Part shown: positions 1 through 10,059 of the stretch, piece after piece | Numbering within the stretch: the first letter of the stretch is position 1 | Layout of the letters: every line of letters starts with the position of its first letter | NCBI GenBank assembly: GCA_034440575.1 | Contig: JAOTOL010001367.1 | Coordinates: forward strand, 310,001 to 374,000 | Source: Imbricaverruca yamaguchii | Taxonomy: Eukaryota > Arthropoda > Thecostraca > Neoverrucidae | DNA length: 64,000 bases | Direction: 5' to 3' | Notes under the pieces: model-generated | What the model was told of the DNA's origin: nothing | Database searches by the model: none | What the model saw: the letters and a program-made list of their open reading frames with translations, nothing else | Program-made: the position numbers and the translations under genes

Positions 1-72
1 ATGTATTGACGAGAGGGCTGAAAAGCCATGTTATTGTGGAGACCTCAATAAAATCTGACTGACTGACTGACA
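1..72 (+). mobile_element. 3' end of a non-LTR retrotransposon (LINE), truncated by window edge
   Basis: The stretch contains an AATAAA at about 48-53 followed directly by a (CTGA)n tail, the organisation of the 3' end of Jockey/CR1-like LINEs with a simple-repeat tail. Only the terminus is in the window and no reverse transcriptase frame is visible. The family assignment is a memory-based guess. Confidence 0.45.
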
Positions 73-108
73 CCGCCGCACGTCGCCCGCCCAGCAGCTC
101 CAGCCTCA

Positions 109-139
109 GTTAGTTATTGGGGCTTAGGGGCGCTTCGCC
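109..139 (-). mobile_element. Truncated copy of the short tail-domain element
   Basis: Reads on the plus strand as a TTAGTTATTGGGGCTTAGGG core, matching the start of the roughly 57 bp dispersed element described at 50589-50646. Only the tail-proximal half is present. Confidence 0.4.
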
Positions 140-466
140 TCAGCTCTCGCCTCAGATGGACAGCCAACGGGGCCCAGCATTTGGAGACGACTCAGCACCA
201 TCGGCTGCCGATTCTGCCTGTACGTCTGTGCCATCCGTACTCTGCGTTCTGGGACGGGGACATCGACGGTGCAAACCAGGGTGAAAGCCAGTGATTGAGT
301 GCGTGCTTAAGCACAGCTACCTCTGGGTAGCTGCCAAGGCAGTTACCCAGAGGGCGCTCTGCTAGCAATGACATGTTCATTTCTCCGGCGAGTGAGCATT
401 TGTGCAAGCATGCACGTTTGTAGATGACTGTTTTTGATAGTGCCTGGCTGTCGAGTGTCTGTGGCA

Positions 467-655
467 GTGTTTGTTTGTCTATCTATTGGGTGGTTCCCGA
501 CGAACTTTATCCACGATCACGGCTAATGGCGCCGCCCACACTGTTTCGCTGGTGGGCCGCGGGATTGGCAAGTGTCCCGAGCGGTGCGAGTGTCGATCCC
601 AGGACCTTTGGCACCGAAAGCTCAACACTTTAACCCCTCGGTCATCCCCGCCCTC
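467..655 (-). mobile_element. SINE family 1 (Leu/Ser-tRNA-like head), diverged copy
   Basis: Minus-strand copy of the SINE seen intact at 18429-18608. It retains the body motif GGCGGCGCCATTAGCCGTG and a decayed tRNA-like head at about 590-655. It lies about 90 bp 3' of trio exon 19 in the following intron. It is too diverged for a TSD to be called. Confidence 0.7.
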
Positions 656-741
656 TGTGGCAGTGTGGAGGTGCTGGGGGTCCCGGCACGGACGGGCAGC
701 ACCCCTGACGACCCGCAGGTCGGCGGCCCCAGCGCGCTCAC

Positions 742-861
742 CTCGACGGCGCGCTGCAGATGCTCGTGGTCCAGTTTGAACTGTTCCGCCTCCTGCAGTG
801 ACGACGGCACGCTGAAGCTGGCCGCCAGCATCGCCTCGCCGTTCCTGATCCACGTCATCAC
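742..861 (-). CDS. trio: trio exon 19 (spectrin repeat), last exon in window
   Basis: Encodes residues 883-922, starting VMTWIRNGEAML and ending EHLQRAVE, 40 codons, phase 0 at both ends. The acceptor is CCGGCAG before GTGATG. The donor is GTCGAG followed by GTGAGC. The WIRNGE motif and the following SSLQEAEQ segment are hallmark positions of a central TRIO spectrin repeat. The gene continues leftwards out of the window. Confidence 0.93.
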
Positions 862-916
862 CTGCCGGCCATGAGGTTGTTGGATGTTGATCACCTCCGG
901 CCCGCTCGAGTCTGTT

Positions 917-972
917 GTTTGTTTGTTATTTGGGCTCCAGGGCGCCTCGACCAGAACTGATCATTCGCGCCC
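917..972 (-). mobile_element. Short tail-domain element near exon 19 acceptor
   Basis: Plus-strand reading has a TTGTTTGTTTGTTATTTGGG tail and start, then GGGCGCCTCGACC and a terminal GCGCCC. This matches the 57 bp element. It sits about 55 bp upstream of exon 19 in the sense orientation of trio. Confidence 0.6.
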
Positions 973-2003
973 GTCGTGTGCCGAGTCGTCACGGCCGGCG
1001 CGCGGAGAACGGGCTGTCCAGAGTCACGATCTCAAGCGTCGCGGCGAGGATGTGAATACGATTTCAAATTCAGATGGCAACCAACTCCTGATGAACATAG
1101 TCGTAAAATCAGAACGTGGGCATATTTCGAGGTAAGGGATGGGCCGATGGTAATTCCATTTTCATTGTCACAGAGTATGCAGAAATAATCATCATATTTA
1201 TCCAGAAATAATCAGAAATATCCAGAATCATCCAGAAATAATCATTCATATTTACATCCTGACGGCGAGCTAAGCGACGTTAGACACACTGGCGCAGAAT
1301 GACAGCTGAACAATGTACTCGGTCATCACCAGGCCAGCATCAGATTAGCATTCTTATCGGGCCTCACCAGTATTCGGAACCAGTCAGTTGGTGCAATAAG
1401 TGAGCACTGTTTTTTTTCAGTGAGTGTTGCAACCAGGCCTGCAAAAATGCTGTCTTTTTATCATCAAAAACATTATCCTCTCAAGCATATTCGTGCTGAT
1501 GAATTTAATGATGTTGCTTAACAAGGCATGTTAACTTACTAATTGGTGATGAAATGCGAAAGGCTCGCTGGAAAGCATAAAACAGAATTTCACACGTCAC
1601 AAGGAGAAAGAAATGTATCCTACCCGAATTCAGTGCCCAATATTTTTCCTCCCCAAATCCTTTACACCAAAATATAAGTTCCACTCTGGTTGCAAGCTAG
1701 GCGCCTGAATGAGTAAATGTAAGGTCAGCACCGGTGTGACCACCACGTCGACATTCCGCTCGAACAAGTGGTCACCACCCGCCACACTCCCCTCGATAGT
1801 ATCACAAGTATGTGACTCTCGAGGGGCCACAAGTATGTGATACCACAAGAGAGTTCCATAAAAGGTACAACAAAAGGTACCACCAGACAGCTTAAGCCCA
1901 CCAGTAGATAAGCACCCGTCAGCAGCCCCAGCCGTCACCCTTCCCAACCGGCGTTCGTATCCGACCGGTGGGCGAGCCCCAGTTGCCCTGGTCGCCACCC
2001 CGC
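973..2003. other. Intron 18-19, no gene seen
   Basis: Unique-looking, AT-richer DNA. The only structure is a loose tandem of CATCCAGAAATAATC-like words at about 1185-1255. ORFs here are short and lack coding character. Confidence 0.6.
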
Positions 2004-2199
2004 ACCTGATTGGCTTCGGTGGTGGTTGGTTATTAGTTTCACGACACATCGACCGTTGAGCCATGTAGCGCGTCGCCTATCTCTCACACCGATTGGTCGC
2101 GGGCGAAGAGCAGCGACAGGTGAGGCTCGAACTAGCAACCTTCGATTGTGAGACGAGCGACTCACCCCTGGGTTACTCGTCCCCTACCTGATTGGCTTC
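2004..2199 (-). mobile_element. SINE family 2 inserted at exon 18 5' splice site, with 14-bp TSD
   Basis: The SINE body is at 2018-2185 on the minus strand, with a tRNA-like head (GGGGACGAG...) at its right end and a GGTTGGTTATT tail at its left end. It is flanked by perfect direct repeats ACCTGATTGGCTTC at 2004-2017 and 2186-2199. The right copy is the last 12 bases of trio exon 18 plus the donor GT. The left copy carries the same exon edge and the presumably ancestral intron context CAG|GTGCGG. Only GTA separates exon 18 from the SINE head. A transcript using the distal donor would meet an in-frame TAA within the SINE five codons after exon 18. Confidence 0.92.
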
Positions 2200-2370
2200 C
2201 GCCTCGAGCTGGCCCAGCTGGACGCGCTGCTCCAGCCGCAGCCGCCGCTGCTCGGCCAGCTGGTCCAGCTCAGACTGGCGCTTGTTGACGTACTCGAGCA
2301 GCATGGTGCACTGCTCCGAGGCGGTCGTCGACGTGTCCGTCATGAACTGGATGCTGGACTGCTCCAGCAG
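2188..2370 (-). CDS. trio: trio exon 18 (spectrin repeat)
   Basis: Encodes residues 822-882, LLEQSSIQFM to LGQLEAEANQ, 61 codons, phase 0 at both ends. The acceptor is GGTGCACAG. The donor is CAATCAG followed by GTAGGG. The helix with LLEYVNKRQSELDQLAEQ aligns with the spectrin helix that precedes the WIRNGE segment in TRIO. The donor is unusual because intron bases from +4 onward come from an inserted SINE. Confidence 0.93.
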
Positions 2371-2386
2371 CTGTGCACCGCAGTCG

Positions 2387-2443
2387 GCTGGTTATTTGGG
2401 TTTACGGGCGCGTCGGCTGCTTCGGTCATACAGCGCCCATGGC
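2387..2443 (-). mobile_element. Short tail-domain element 16 bp upstream of exon 18 acceptor
   Basis: A 57 bp element with GGTTATTTGGGTTTACGGGC at its left and CAGCGCCCAT at its right. The flanks TGTGCACCGCAGTCG (2372-2386) and CAATGTTAG (2444-2452) occur directly joined at 2750-2773. That looks like a pre-insertion copy of the same site and so defines the insert precisely. Confidence 0.7.
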
Positions 2444-2728
2444 AATGTTAGACTAACAGCTTAGGATGATTGGTGCCAACAGCAGTGCACGAACATTCAG
2501 AATACGGACAGATATCATCAGTGAAACGGTGAAACAGAAAGAGCAAGCGCAAGCAAACATCAATGAAACAGTGAAACGGGACTAACATCAGAGAAACAGT
2601 GAAACAGTAAGAGCAAGCGAAGATAAGCTTCAGCGACATGTCACGGTTCAGAGCGTATAGTGCTACATGTCAGTGAGGTGTGTAAATCGTTCTGAAGTCG
2701 ACATCCGACAAAAAGCGAATAATGTGCT

Positions 2729-2764
2729 ACTGCGGTGCACTAATAAGGTTGTGCACCGCAGTCG
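2729..2764. repeat. Hairpin-forming inverted repeat, duplicate of exon 18 acceptor region
   Basis: ACTGCGGTGCAC and GTGCACCGCAGT form 12-base arms around a 10-base loop. The right arm continues as the sequence found at the exon 18 acceptor, so this is a partial and partly inverted duplication of that acceptor region. Confidence 0.6.
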
Positions 2765-3224
2765 CAATGTTAGCGGCAGCATACGGTACTGGGGTTGGAA
2801 CTGGAACGCAGTCTTATACACACAGTGTCTGTGGTCCTGGACGTATACCGCAATAACACCTCAAATCGGCATCCAACCATTGATATTAAGCGCGATAATT
2901 TTTTTTTTCGCATACCGAAATAACGCATAACATCCGAAATAACGCATAACACGCGAGCGTGCACATAATGCACTACATGGCACATGGACACGCGACAACT
3001 GCTGAAGGGAAGCCCTGATACATGAGTCATCGCCAAACACTGTGCAAGCTTGCATGATTGAAAATGTTTCAGCAGCGCGAGCAATTGCCACACGTCAGCA
3101 CGACGGACACAAACAAACTGTTGGAGGGGACACAGCGCTGGACGTCCTGCTCCCTAAAGCCGACGACCCACCTCGCCCGTCCGCTCATACACTTGACCCG
3201 TACGCGATCCACCACGCGACCCAC

Positions 3225-3386
3225 CTGACTCGTCTGCTGACCCTCCTGCACCAGCTCGAACATGGTGTCCAGGACGTGTTGCACCAGGTCGTTGTGTTTG
3301 ATGAGCATCACCTCGGCAGTGGACATGTCGCGCGGTACGTCCACGCGCAGGTACTCCTCGGCCCACTGCTCCATCTGGACCGTCAC
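3225..3386 (-). CDS. trio: trio exon 17 (spectrin repeat)
   Basis: Encodes residues 768-821, VTVQMEQWAEEYL to EGQQTSQ, 54 codons, phase 0 at both ends. The acceptor is GTGTCAG. The donor is AGTCAG followed by GTGGGT. It continues the spectrin helix begun by NVME at the end of exon 16 and joins LLEQSS in exon 18, as in the TRIO array. Confidence 0.92.
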
Positions 3387-3912
3387 CTGACACACACGTG
3401 CACACACCTGACACACACGTGCCGATAGCTGACACGCACACCCACACCCACGCATGCATGCATTAGCATATACTGACATTTTCGGATATAGACATAGCTG
3501 ACACTTGACACGTATAACGAAACCGACGCCTAGTAGTTACACACAATCACTCCGGACGCATATTCACGTCCACCAATACCTGGTGCACACACACGCACAA
3601 AGCGAAGCTTGAAACACATACCGACGCCTGGCCGATACTTCAACGCTTGGTGTGCACACTGACACCCCGTGCATTCCCTCGCATCTCTGACGCACACACA
3701 CAGATGGCACACCTTGTTCCGCCACCTGACAATCGTGTTATTTACATTCAAGGGTGCATCAACTACATGGTTCGCACAGCAACCCTGCGACATACGACTC
3801 AATATCGAACACGTCCATGCGCGGCGAGATCCGCCAAGTGCATACTTGACGATCGCCAAGCTCCTGGGTCGCCCCTCGTCCACGGGGGGGGGGGAGCGAT
3901 GCTGGCGCGTAC
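3387..3912. other. Intron 16-17, no gene seen
   Basis: Rich in CACACACGTG words near 3390-3470, next to the exon 17 acceptor. A C/G run lies at about 3883-3894. No feature beyond simple sequence. Confidence 0.55.
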
Positions 3913-4084
3913 CTCCATGACGTTGCGCTCGAACATGCGCAGTCGCATTGAGAGGTCGAGCCTCAGCTTGCGCGTGCCCCACAGTTCGGCCATATCGTCG
4001 CGTCGCTGGGTCAGGTGAGCGAGCACCTCCTCCAGTCCCGAGTAGGAGCCGGTCGGGTCGTTGTCGCCGCTGACCCCCTGCGAC
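3913..4084 (-). CDS. trio: trio exon 16 (spectrin repeat)
   Basis: Encodes the last base of Arg710 and residues 711-767, SQGVSGDNDPTGSYSG to RMFERNVME, 172 nt, incoming phase 2 and outgoing phase 0. The acceptor is GTCGACAG. The donor is ATGGAG followed by GTACGC. The segment RKLRLDLSMRLRMFER matches the spectrin helix that in TRIO reads as a KLEL...RIFERD block. Confidence 0.94.
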
Positions 4085-5557
4085 CTGTCGACACACGGCA
4101 GGCGTCAGGCGTCAGGCGTCGACGCCTCGCCACACCGACAGCTCTTCGTGCACCTACCTGAAATTATGCAACAGACCAGCTCCGTATCACCCCGAGCCAG
4201 TGTCCTGGGGTTGGTTTTTGTAGGGTGGAGGATGAGGGTGATGTAGAAAAAAACTGATGTCGAAGAATGTGTAAATATGCATGGAAAATCCGCTACCTTC
4301 CATGAGCTTTGTTGATTGATGGTGGTGTTGCCAGTAGTGTAGCTGCTGCCTTTACCAGTCGACAGTGCTGCTGGCAGAAGACATACGAGCTTTGAAAGAT
4401 ACAAATCTTGCGCATAGCCTGTCAAAAAAACGCATAAATGGCACTTAATGATGTCAAAAAGGAAACGTGACGTCGAAGATAATGTCGTTAATTGTGGGTC
4501 TCCACTCAAATTTCAGAATTTCAGAGCGCCGCACCGAACAGCGTATCAAATCAGTCTAACCTCGCCCGCATGGCGCGGTCTCCAGCGATAAGTACATCGA
4601 CAATTGAGCTTATGAAACCAGTCCAGGCAGCATATAAGCAGCACTGTTCTAGGATTACTTTATGATGAAAGAATGCTCATGCAACCGAATGCAGTTGTCA
4701 CGCCCAAGCTCATGACACCCCTCCCCTCCTCGTACGCTGGGGTGACGATGCTGGCCAGTACCCATCATGCCCATCATGTCTAATCTCTCGGAGCTCCGCA
4801 TCCATGCATTTTCATCGTCCAGCTGACAGGGCCAATATCACTTCTGTCCACCACGCAGCGTCCGCCAGTGTGGGCATCATTACGTCTTATTGTTACTGTT
4901 ATTGCAGTTTAGGGGCGCATCAACCACATAGGTTATACAGCGCCGTCATCACGTCCTATGTGGTGGAAACCGTGTAGCCGATTCAAATGTGGAAACCGTC
5001 CTCTGCCACATCTCACATGACATCCCACATCTGTCCATGCTTGCATTCTCTCCCACAGGCCCCGTATTCCCTTTTGCCACAATCGCACCCCCTGCACCGG
5101 CGAATGAAACCGAACTCGCCCACAGGCTAACTGCGGGGTCGGGTCTCCCACAGTGACAGCCCTTGGCTCCAGCAGCCACAGAACATTCCTAGTCAATAAT
5201 GCTTCACTGCTGTAGCATTATTGGCGGGGCGGGAGCCAGCTGGGCGGTGACGATCACGCCGCAGCAGCCAGTGGACACGGCCTTCCACTCAAAATCTCCT
5301 AGGCGGGTCCTTGCACTAAACCCAAACAAACGTTAACTTCACATGAGACCTACGGAGCTCGCACCGCCGTCAGCCATATCTTAACGATAGCCGACACGGG
5401 AGCAAGCCTGGTAGATCGCAATCTACGTACCGTGTTCCGGCGCACACCACACCTAATATATCCTCTCACAATCCAATCGCTACTCCATCCCGGTGCGTCG
5501 CACCATGTCTTCCCCGCCATCGCACCTATCTTCCCCGTACCCAATCCCGGTAGATTG
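4085..5557. other. Intron 15-16 with a short tail-domain element and a degenerate tandem repeat
   Basis: At 4898-4953 a copy of the short element reads GTTTAGGGGCGCATC and ends TACAGCGCC. From about 5400 a degenerate repeat of roughly 120 bp starts (words CGCACC, CCCCGTC, GTAGATTGCAC) and continues past the SINE at 5573 to about 5860. No gene was recognised. Confidence 0.5.
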
Positions 5558-5716
5558 CACTATATCCGCCTACCGGGTTCGACTCTAGCGCCACTCAGGA
5601 CATTTCCCAATCCCGCGGCCCACCGGCGAAACAGTGTGGGCGGCGCCATTAGCCGTGAATGTGCATAAAGTGTGTCGTGAACCAACCAATAAACAAACAA
5701 ACACTATATCCGCCTA
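5558..5716 (+). mobile_element. SINE family 1, 5'-truncated, with 15-bp TSD
   Basis: Body and tail at 5573-5701, starting at the tRNA B-box region and ending CCAATAAACAAACAAA. Perfect TSDs CACTATATCCGCCTA lie at 5558-5572 and 5702-5716. The truncation at the B box is typical of incomplete LINE-driven reverse transcription. Confidence 0.88.
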
Positions 5717-5960
5717 TCTTTACCACAATCCACATACTTTGCGCTAACTGCAGCATTTCCGGTGGAGCGCACCACATCTACCCCGTCATCGCACCCCACC
5801 TACCCCAAAAAGCCCCATACCGACACCGCATCCCAGTAGAATGCACAATACCTTCCGCGCCTTATCACACTCTGCCTGCCCTCCCGGTCAGATTACGTCA
5901 GATGACGCCATCTGCCGTCGCGATCGACTGCCACTGCCGGACGCCAGCACGGCCACTCAC

Positions 5961-6130
5961 CGCAGGTCGGAGATGAGCGCCTCGCCCTCGGCGATGGTGC
6001 TGTTGGTGGCTTCGATGAAGGACTCGCGCCGCTGGGCCAGCTCCTCCAGCAGGTGCTGGCAGCCCTGCACGCTCTCGCCCACCTGGCTGCTCGACGGGTC
6101 TGCGTGCACCTCCTCGTACCACGCCGTCAG
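5961..6130 (-). CDS. trio: trio exon 15 (spectrin repeat)
   Basis: Encodes residues 654-709 plus two bases of Arg710, LTAWYEEVHADPSSSQ to GEALISDL, 170 nt. The acceptor is TTCCAACAG. The donor is CTGCG followed by GTGAGT. It corresponds to the TRIO segment with the ELWTWLEELQKEL helix and the INVIKEGEDLI-like end. Phase 2 at the donor matches exon 16. Confidence 0.94.
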
Positions 6131-6676
6131 CTGTTGGAAGCACAAGGCTCCGCCCAGTCAGCTCAACTCAGTCCCGCCCACTTCGTCGTCGGCCTCATCT
6201 GCTTCATCGCCCTTTCTAGGACACACTTTGCCAAACTGATGTTCAAATAAAACCCCTGAGGCCATTGAAGTCGAAGCTGACACGGTGCTGTCATTTTGCA
6301 TTCATTCACCTGAGTTTTGTCATTTCGCGGTTCGAGAAATAACAACCGCACATGAAGCTTGGGAAAGGGCACCGCTACTGGTGCGGATGCCATGCATTCT
6401 GTAATCCAGTCATGTATTGCACCTCAAGCAGTCGTAGTCGAGTTCGACAACTATATTTGCAGACCTCAGCTGATTAATTTACTCATCTGTAGATGAAGCA
6501 TAAATAAATGCAATATATTCCAGGACGCCATCTAGGATGTAGACGAGTGAACTGGATCATACATACTACATGGATAAGTAAGGTTTTCTTCTTCGAGTCA
6601 CAACACACATCAGCCACAGCCCACATGAGGCGCATGATGCGGGACGCGTGGCGGCGTTAGACTCGCCCGTGGACAT
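6131..6676. other. Intron 14-15, no gene seen
   Basis: Unique-looking, moderately AT-rich DNA with scattered AATAAA words (for example about 6246). No repeat or coding feature. Confidence 0.5.
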
Positions 6677-6738
6677 GATTGATTGATTGATTATTTGGGC
6701 TTAAGGGCGTGCCGACTACAAGGTCATTTAGCGCCCAT
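6677..6738 (-). mobile_element. Short tail-domain element, 3' of exon 14
   Basis: A (TTGA)n tail then TTATTTGGGCTTAAGGGCG and a terminal TTTAGCGCCCAT. It lies about 110 bp downstream of the exon 14 donor in the sense orientation of trio. No convincing TSD. Confidence 0.7.
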
Positions 6739-6845
6739 AACAGTTAGTTGTTCCAGCCGTCGCTATAGGATGTCCCCTGTACTACAAGTATTCTCTTTCC
6801 CGGTGCATTTTGATGTTAGGCCGTGGACACGGCCGTGGCGCCCAC

Positions 6846-6984
6846 CTCCTGGTAGTGCGTGTAGAAGGTGACCGTCAGCTCCAGCAGACGGCGCCGCTTC
6901 TCCACGCGCTCCACGAACGCGGCGATCCTCTCGTCCAGCTCGGTCGCCACGCAGTACACCTCCTCGGCGTTACACTCGCCCGTC
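6846..6984 (-). CDS. trio: trio exon 14 (spectrin repeat)
   Basis: Encodes the last base of Arg607 and residues 608-653, TGECNAEEVY to FYTHYQE, 139 nt, incoming phase 2 and outgoing phase 0. The acceptor is CGCTGCAG. The donor is CAGGAG followed by GTGGGC. TGEC followed by an acidic and Tyr-containing stretch, then DERI and a VSFHTH-like end, is the order seen in TRIO. Confidence 0.95.
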
Positions 6985-7205
6985 CTGCAGCGTCGAATCA
7001 CGCAGTCATGGAGCAGCGACGAAGACACGGCCGGCCAGCAGCACACTTCCTCGACGTTACATCCGCCCCGGGTCACGCTGAGTCGCGGAGCGGCGACCAA
7101 AGCCACTGCCAACCAACTGCGCACTTCCACCACGTTACACCCGCCCGTCCTGCAGCGTCGAATCGCACTCAGTCGCGAGTCCGCGACCAAAGCCACAGCC
7201 GTCCT
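6966..7205. repeat. Three-copy degenerate tandem repeat built on the exon 14 acceptor
   Basis: Copies of about 75 bp start near 6966, 7052 and 7128 with CGTTACACTCGCCCGTCCTG or close variants. The first copy is the real start of exon 14 with its acceptor. The third retains the CTGCAG acceptor and exon start; the second is decayed. Same principle as the arrays beside exons 4, 10 and 11. Confidence 0.7.
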
Positions 7206-8000
7206 ATAAAACCTGTTTGCACGACGGACGATGTGGTCCAATTCGGTCATGTGTATTTTGATAATAAATCATAAAAAGCAAACAACTGACGCTGGTTCGT
7301 GCAGCATATCGCGGAAAATGTTGCAAGCTGAATATACAAATTAGCGAGGTCAAGTGCATCTTTGCTTCATCTACAGCAACGTAAATGCTGCTGGGTAACG
7401 GTTATGGTAGAAGTGGTCCAGTGCGGGAAAACGGGCACGAGTAACAAGGTTACTTGACAATCCGGAAGCTCTGAAGAAAAACAGACAACAAATACAGCTG
7501 CCACTACCAATGTGCCACACTACAGCAGTACTAGTTTGGATGTTCATGTACCGGAATATGGCAGGTCGATAGAATAACGGACTTCCTATTGCACAAGGGT
7601 CCAGCAACCGTGTTAAGCATTATTAAAACGTCAGCCGCTTTCCAGCCAAACCGCGAACTTCTCTTCCTATAACCAAGACAGGTGGCCGCTGAATAAGTAC
7701 TCCGAAGCGGATGTACTATGCACTGGTCATACAGCACCAACTAAGCCATTATGAGGCTGAATCCGCAGATAAAGAAAATGTCAACCTCGGTTCCTAAAGT
7801 CAAGCCCGACATCGAAGACCAAACCAAACGGATCCTCTCAGTTTCGAAGACAAACCAAAATAGCAAAAGTCAACCTAGGTGGACAACTTGCGCCTTCGCG
7901 CGCTCGTGTCATCAGCTTTAACAAAAAATAGGACATCGTAACACAAAGAGTGGAACAGTTCACGTGAATACACCTGTTCGCAATAAGAAGTTCCTAAATC
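7206..8000. other. Intron 13-14, no gene seen
   Basis: Unique-looking sequence of mixed composition. Small ORFs show no recognisable similarity. Confidence 0.5.
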
Positions 8001-8078
8001 ACTTAGCTGGTTAGTTATCGGAGCTTAAGGGCGCATCGACTGCGTCGGCCAAGCCGCGCGTCGATCACACTGCGCCCA
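8001..8078 (-). mobile_element. Short tail-domain element, longer variant with imperfect TSD
   Basis: Core GGTTAGTTATCGGAGCTTAA and GGGCGCATCGACTGCG, ending ACTGCGCCC. Flanking repeats of about 12 bp (AAGTTCCTAAAT and AGGTTCCTGAAT) differ at two positions. An extra 20 bp or so of GC-rich sequence lies inside relative to other copies. Confidence 0.6.
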
Positions 8079-8149
8079 GAGGTTCCTGAATGCAAATGAT
8101 AGCACACAATCTATGATTCAGCTCTAGAAGTATGCGCTGTAGGTGTGCA

Positions 8150-8580
8150 GCGAGCCGACCGCGGTTCAGGCACTGACCGACCACCAGCAGCCCAACCCGG
8201 CCGATCAACGACGGCGACCGGCGGACGGCAACAACAGCACCGGAAACGCAACGTTTCCGGCGCCGCACTCGCCACCGGCCAGTTCCGCCGTGCCCGGCGA
8301 CGCTCTGCACGGACGTGAGACGGCCGAGGACAGTGTCAGAGGGCCCCGACGCCCTGACATCGGAGCGGAGCAGACCACCGGCCGGCCGGACCAGGCCGAC
8401 CCGAACTCTCACCCGCGCCAGCTGGTGCGGCTCGGTCAGACGTGGCGTCCGAGCCCGGCCCGACTGCCCGCGCGACCCGACCCAACGCGGCCAGACTGCT
8501 GACCGTAACCGTCGCCGACCCGACACGCCTCTGACCTGCCCGCCGACCCGAACCCTGACCCGGCCTCTGACCTACTCCGC
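8150..8580. other. CpG-rich block in intron 13-14
   Basis: Dense CG dinucleotides and CCGACCCGACC-like words contrast with the flanking intron. No exon with splice sites and family similarity was found. It could be an unmethylated regulatory island or simple-sequence drift. Confidence 0.35.
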
Positions 8581-8587
8581 AGTCACG

Positions 8588-8850
8588 GACGTACCTGGCC
8601 AGTTGATTGGTTATTTGGGCTTAAGGGCGCGCCGACTACGAGGCTCGTTGGTTGGCTATCGATTGTACGACACACCGACCGTTGAGTCATGTAGCGTCGC
8701 CAATCTCTCACGCCGATCGGTCGCCGGCGAAGAGTAGCGACAGGTGAGACTCGAACCCACAGTCTTCCGATCGTGAGACGAGCAACTCACCCCTAGACCA
8801 CTCGTCCCCACCGACCACGAGGTCATTTCGCGGCCGACGTACCTGGCCAG
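8588..8850 (-). mobile_element. Nested insertion at exon 13 5' splice site: SINE family 2 inside short tail-domain element
   Basis: The outer element (8603-8643 plus 8823-8835) is a 54 bp copy of the short element, flanked by perfect 15-bp TSDs GACGTACCTGGCCAG at 8588-8602 and 8836-8850. The right TSD is the end of exon 13 with its donor. Inside it a SINE family 2 copy (8644-8810) is flanked by CCGACTACGAGG (8632-8643) and CCGACCACGAGG (8811-8822). The order of events is readable: the short element landed on the donor first, then the SINE landed in it. Confidence 0.92.
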
Positions 8851-9018
8851 CTCGTCGGCGGCGGCCAGCAGCTTCTCGGCGTTGGTGTAGGTGTTCTGTG
8901 CCACGTTGACGAAGTGCTCGTGGCTGCGCCGGTAGGCGGCCGCCCGCTCCAGGTTGCGGCCCAGGCTGGTGTTCTTGCGCAGGAACATGTCGCCGTGCGT
9001 GTCGAGCCAGTCGAGAAC
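8843..9018 (-). CDS. trio: trio exon 13 (spectrin repeat)
   Basis: Encodes residues 549-606 plus two bases of Arg607, VLDWLDTHGDMFL to KLLAAADELA, 176 nt, phase 0 in and phase 2 out. The acceptor is GGTGCGCAG. The donor is GGCCAG followed by GTACGT. VLDW..HG..FL and VAQNTYTNAEKLL are near-identical to TRIO. The donor-containing junction is duplicated at 8588-8602 by a retroposon insertion. Confidence 0.96.
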
Positions 9019-9131
9019 CTGCGCACCGCCACGGCAGGTCAGAGCCGCGCCCACCTCGCGACGGTCAGCTAGCGGCTGACTGCAGCGCTAGGTCAGGTGG
9101 CGCCTTGCTGAGCACCTCCCGACTCGTGGAG

Positions 9132-9336
<205 letters not shown>

Positions 9337-9358
9337 CGTGACACTCCTCCCTCGTGAC

Positions 9359-9445
9359 GGCTGTGACACTCGTTACTTAGTTAGTTATTGGGGTTTCAGG
9401 GCGCATCGACTACATTGGTCGTGTAGAGCCCAGGCTGTGACACTC
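9359..9445 (-). mobile_element. Short tail-domain element with 13-bp TSD
   Basis: Element 9372-9432 (TTAGTTAGTTATTGGGG start, GAGCCCA end) flanked by perfect GGCTGTGACACTC at 9359-9371 and 9433-9445. Confidence 0.88.
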
Positions 9446-10027
9446 ACCGTGACGATAAACTTCTGAACAGGCAGTTTTGGACGCAGGTCAGTATAGATCC
9501 ACTCCGGACTCCGGACCCTGCCCTGAGACGACGCCCAGGGCCGTCGTCTCAAGTCAGACCATCTCGGCTCAGATCAACTGAATGAGTCAGCTAGGGAAGG
9601 CTGCTGTTAAGCTTCAGCCAGACCAGGGGAGGTTACTGTGCGGTTTCAGGCAGACCATGGTGGGGGGGGGTACCATGCAGTTCCAGGCAGACCAAGGGCG
9701 AGAGCTGACCAGGGGAGGTTGCTGTGCGGTTCCAGGCAGACCAGATCGGGACCTGACTGGGGGGGGGGGTAGATGGACACCTGCTGCCGCTGCCGAGATT
9801 GCTGTGGCACAGATGCCATGGGTTGAGCGTGGTAAAAAAGAAAAAGCCGCTACTAGAATTATGCGTGGTAAAGTTCCATGGAAACCATGTCAGCAAGTAG
9901 GAAAAAGAAGACCCTCATAGGTGTCGTTCCAGACGTAAATTTCGGAATTCCAGGACATTGACTAGCAGGCAAACACGAGCAGCATAATTACTTGGCATGA
10001 GAAACTAAAAAAATAGCGTCTCAAAGC
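9446..10027. other. Intron 12-13, loose GCAGACCAGGGG-type repeats
   Basis: Between 9605 and 9770 the words GGTTGCTGTGCGGTT and CAGGCAGACCA recur three times with G runs (9662-9670, 9760-9769). No gene seen. Confidence 0.5.
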
Positions 10028-10059
10028 ATGGTGAAATCCGCTTTCCAAGCGGTACCCTG

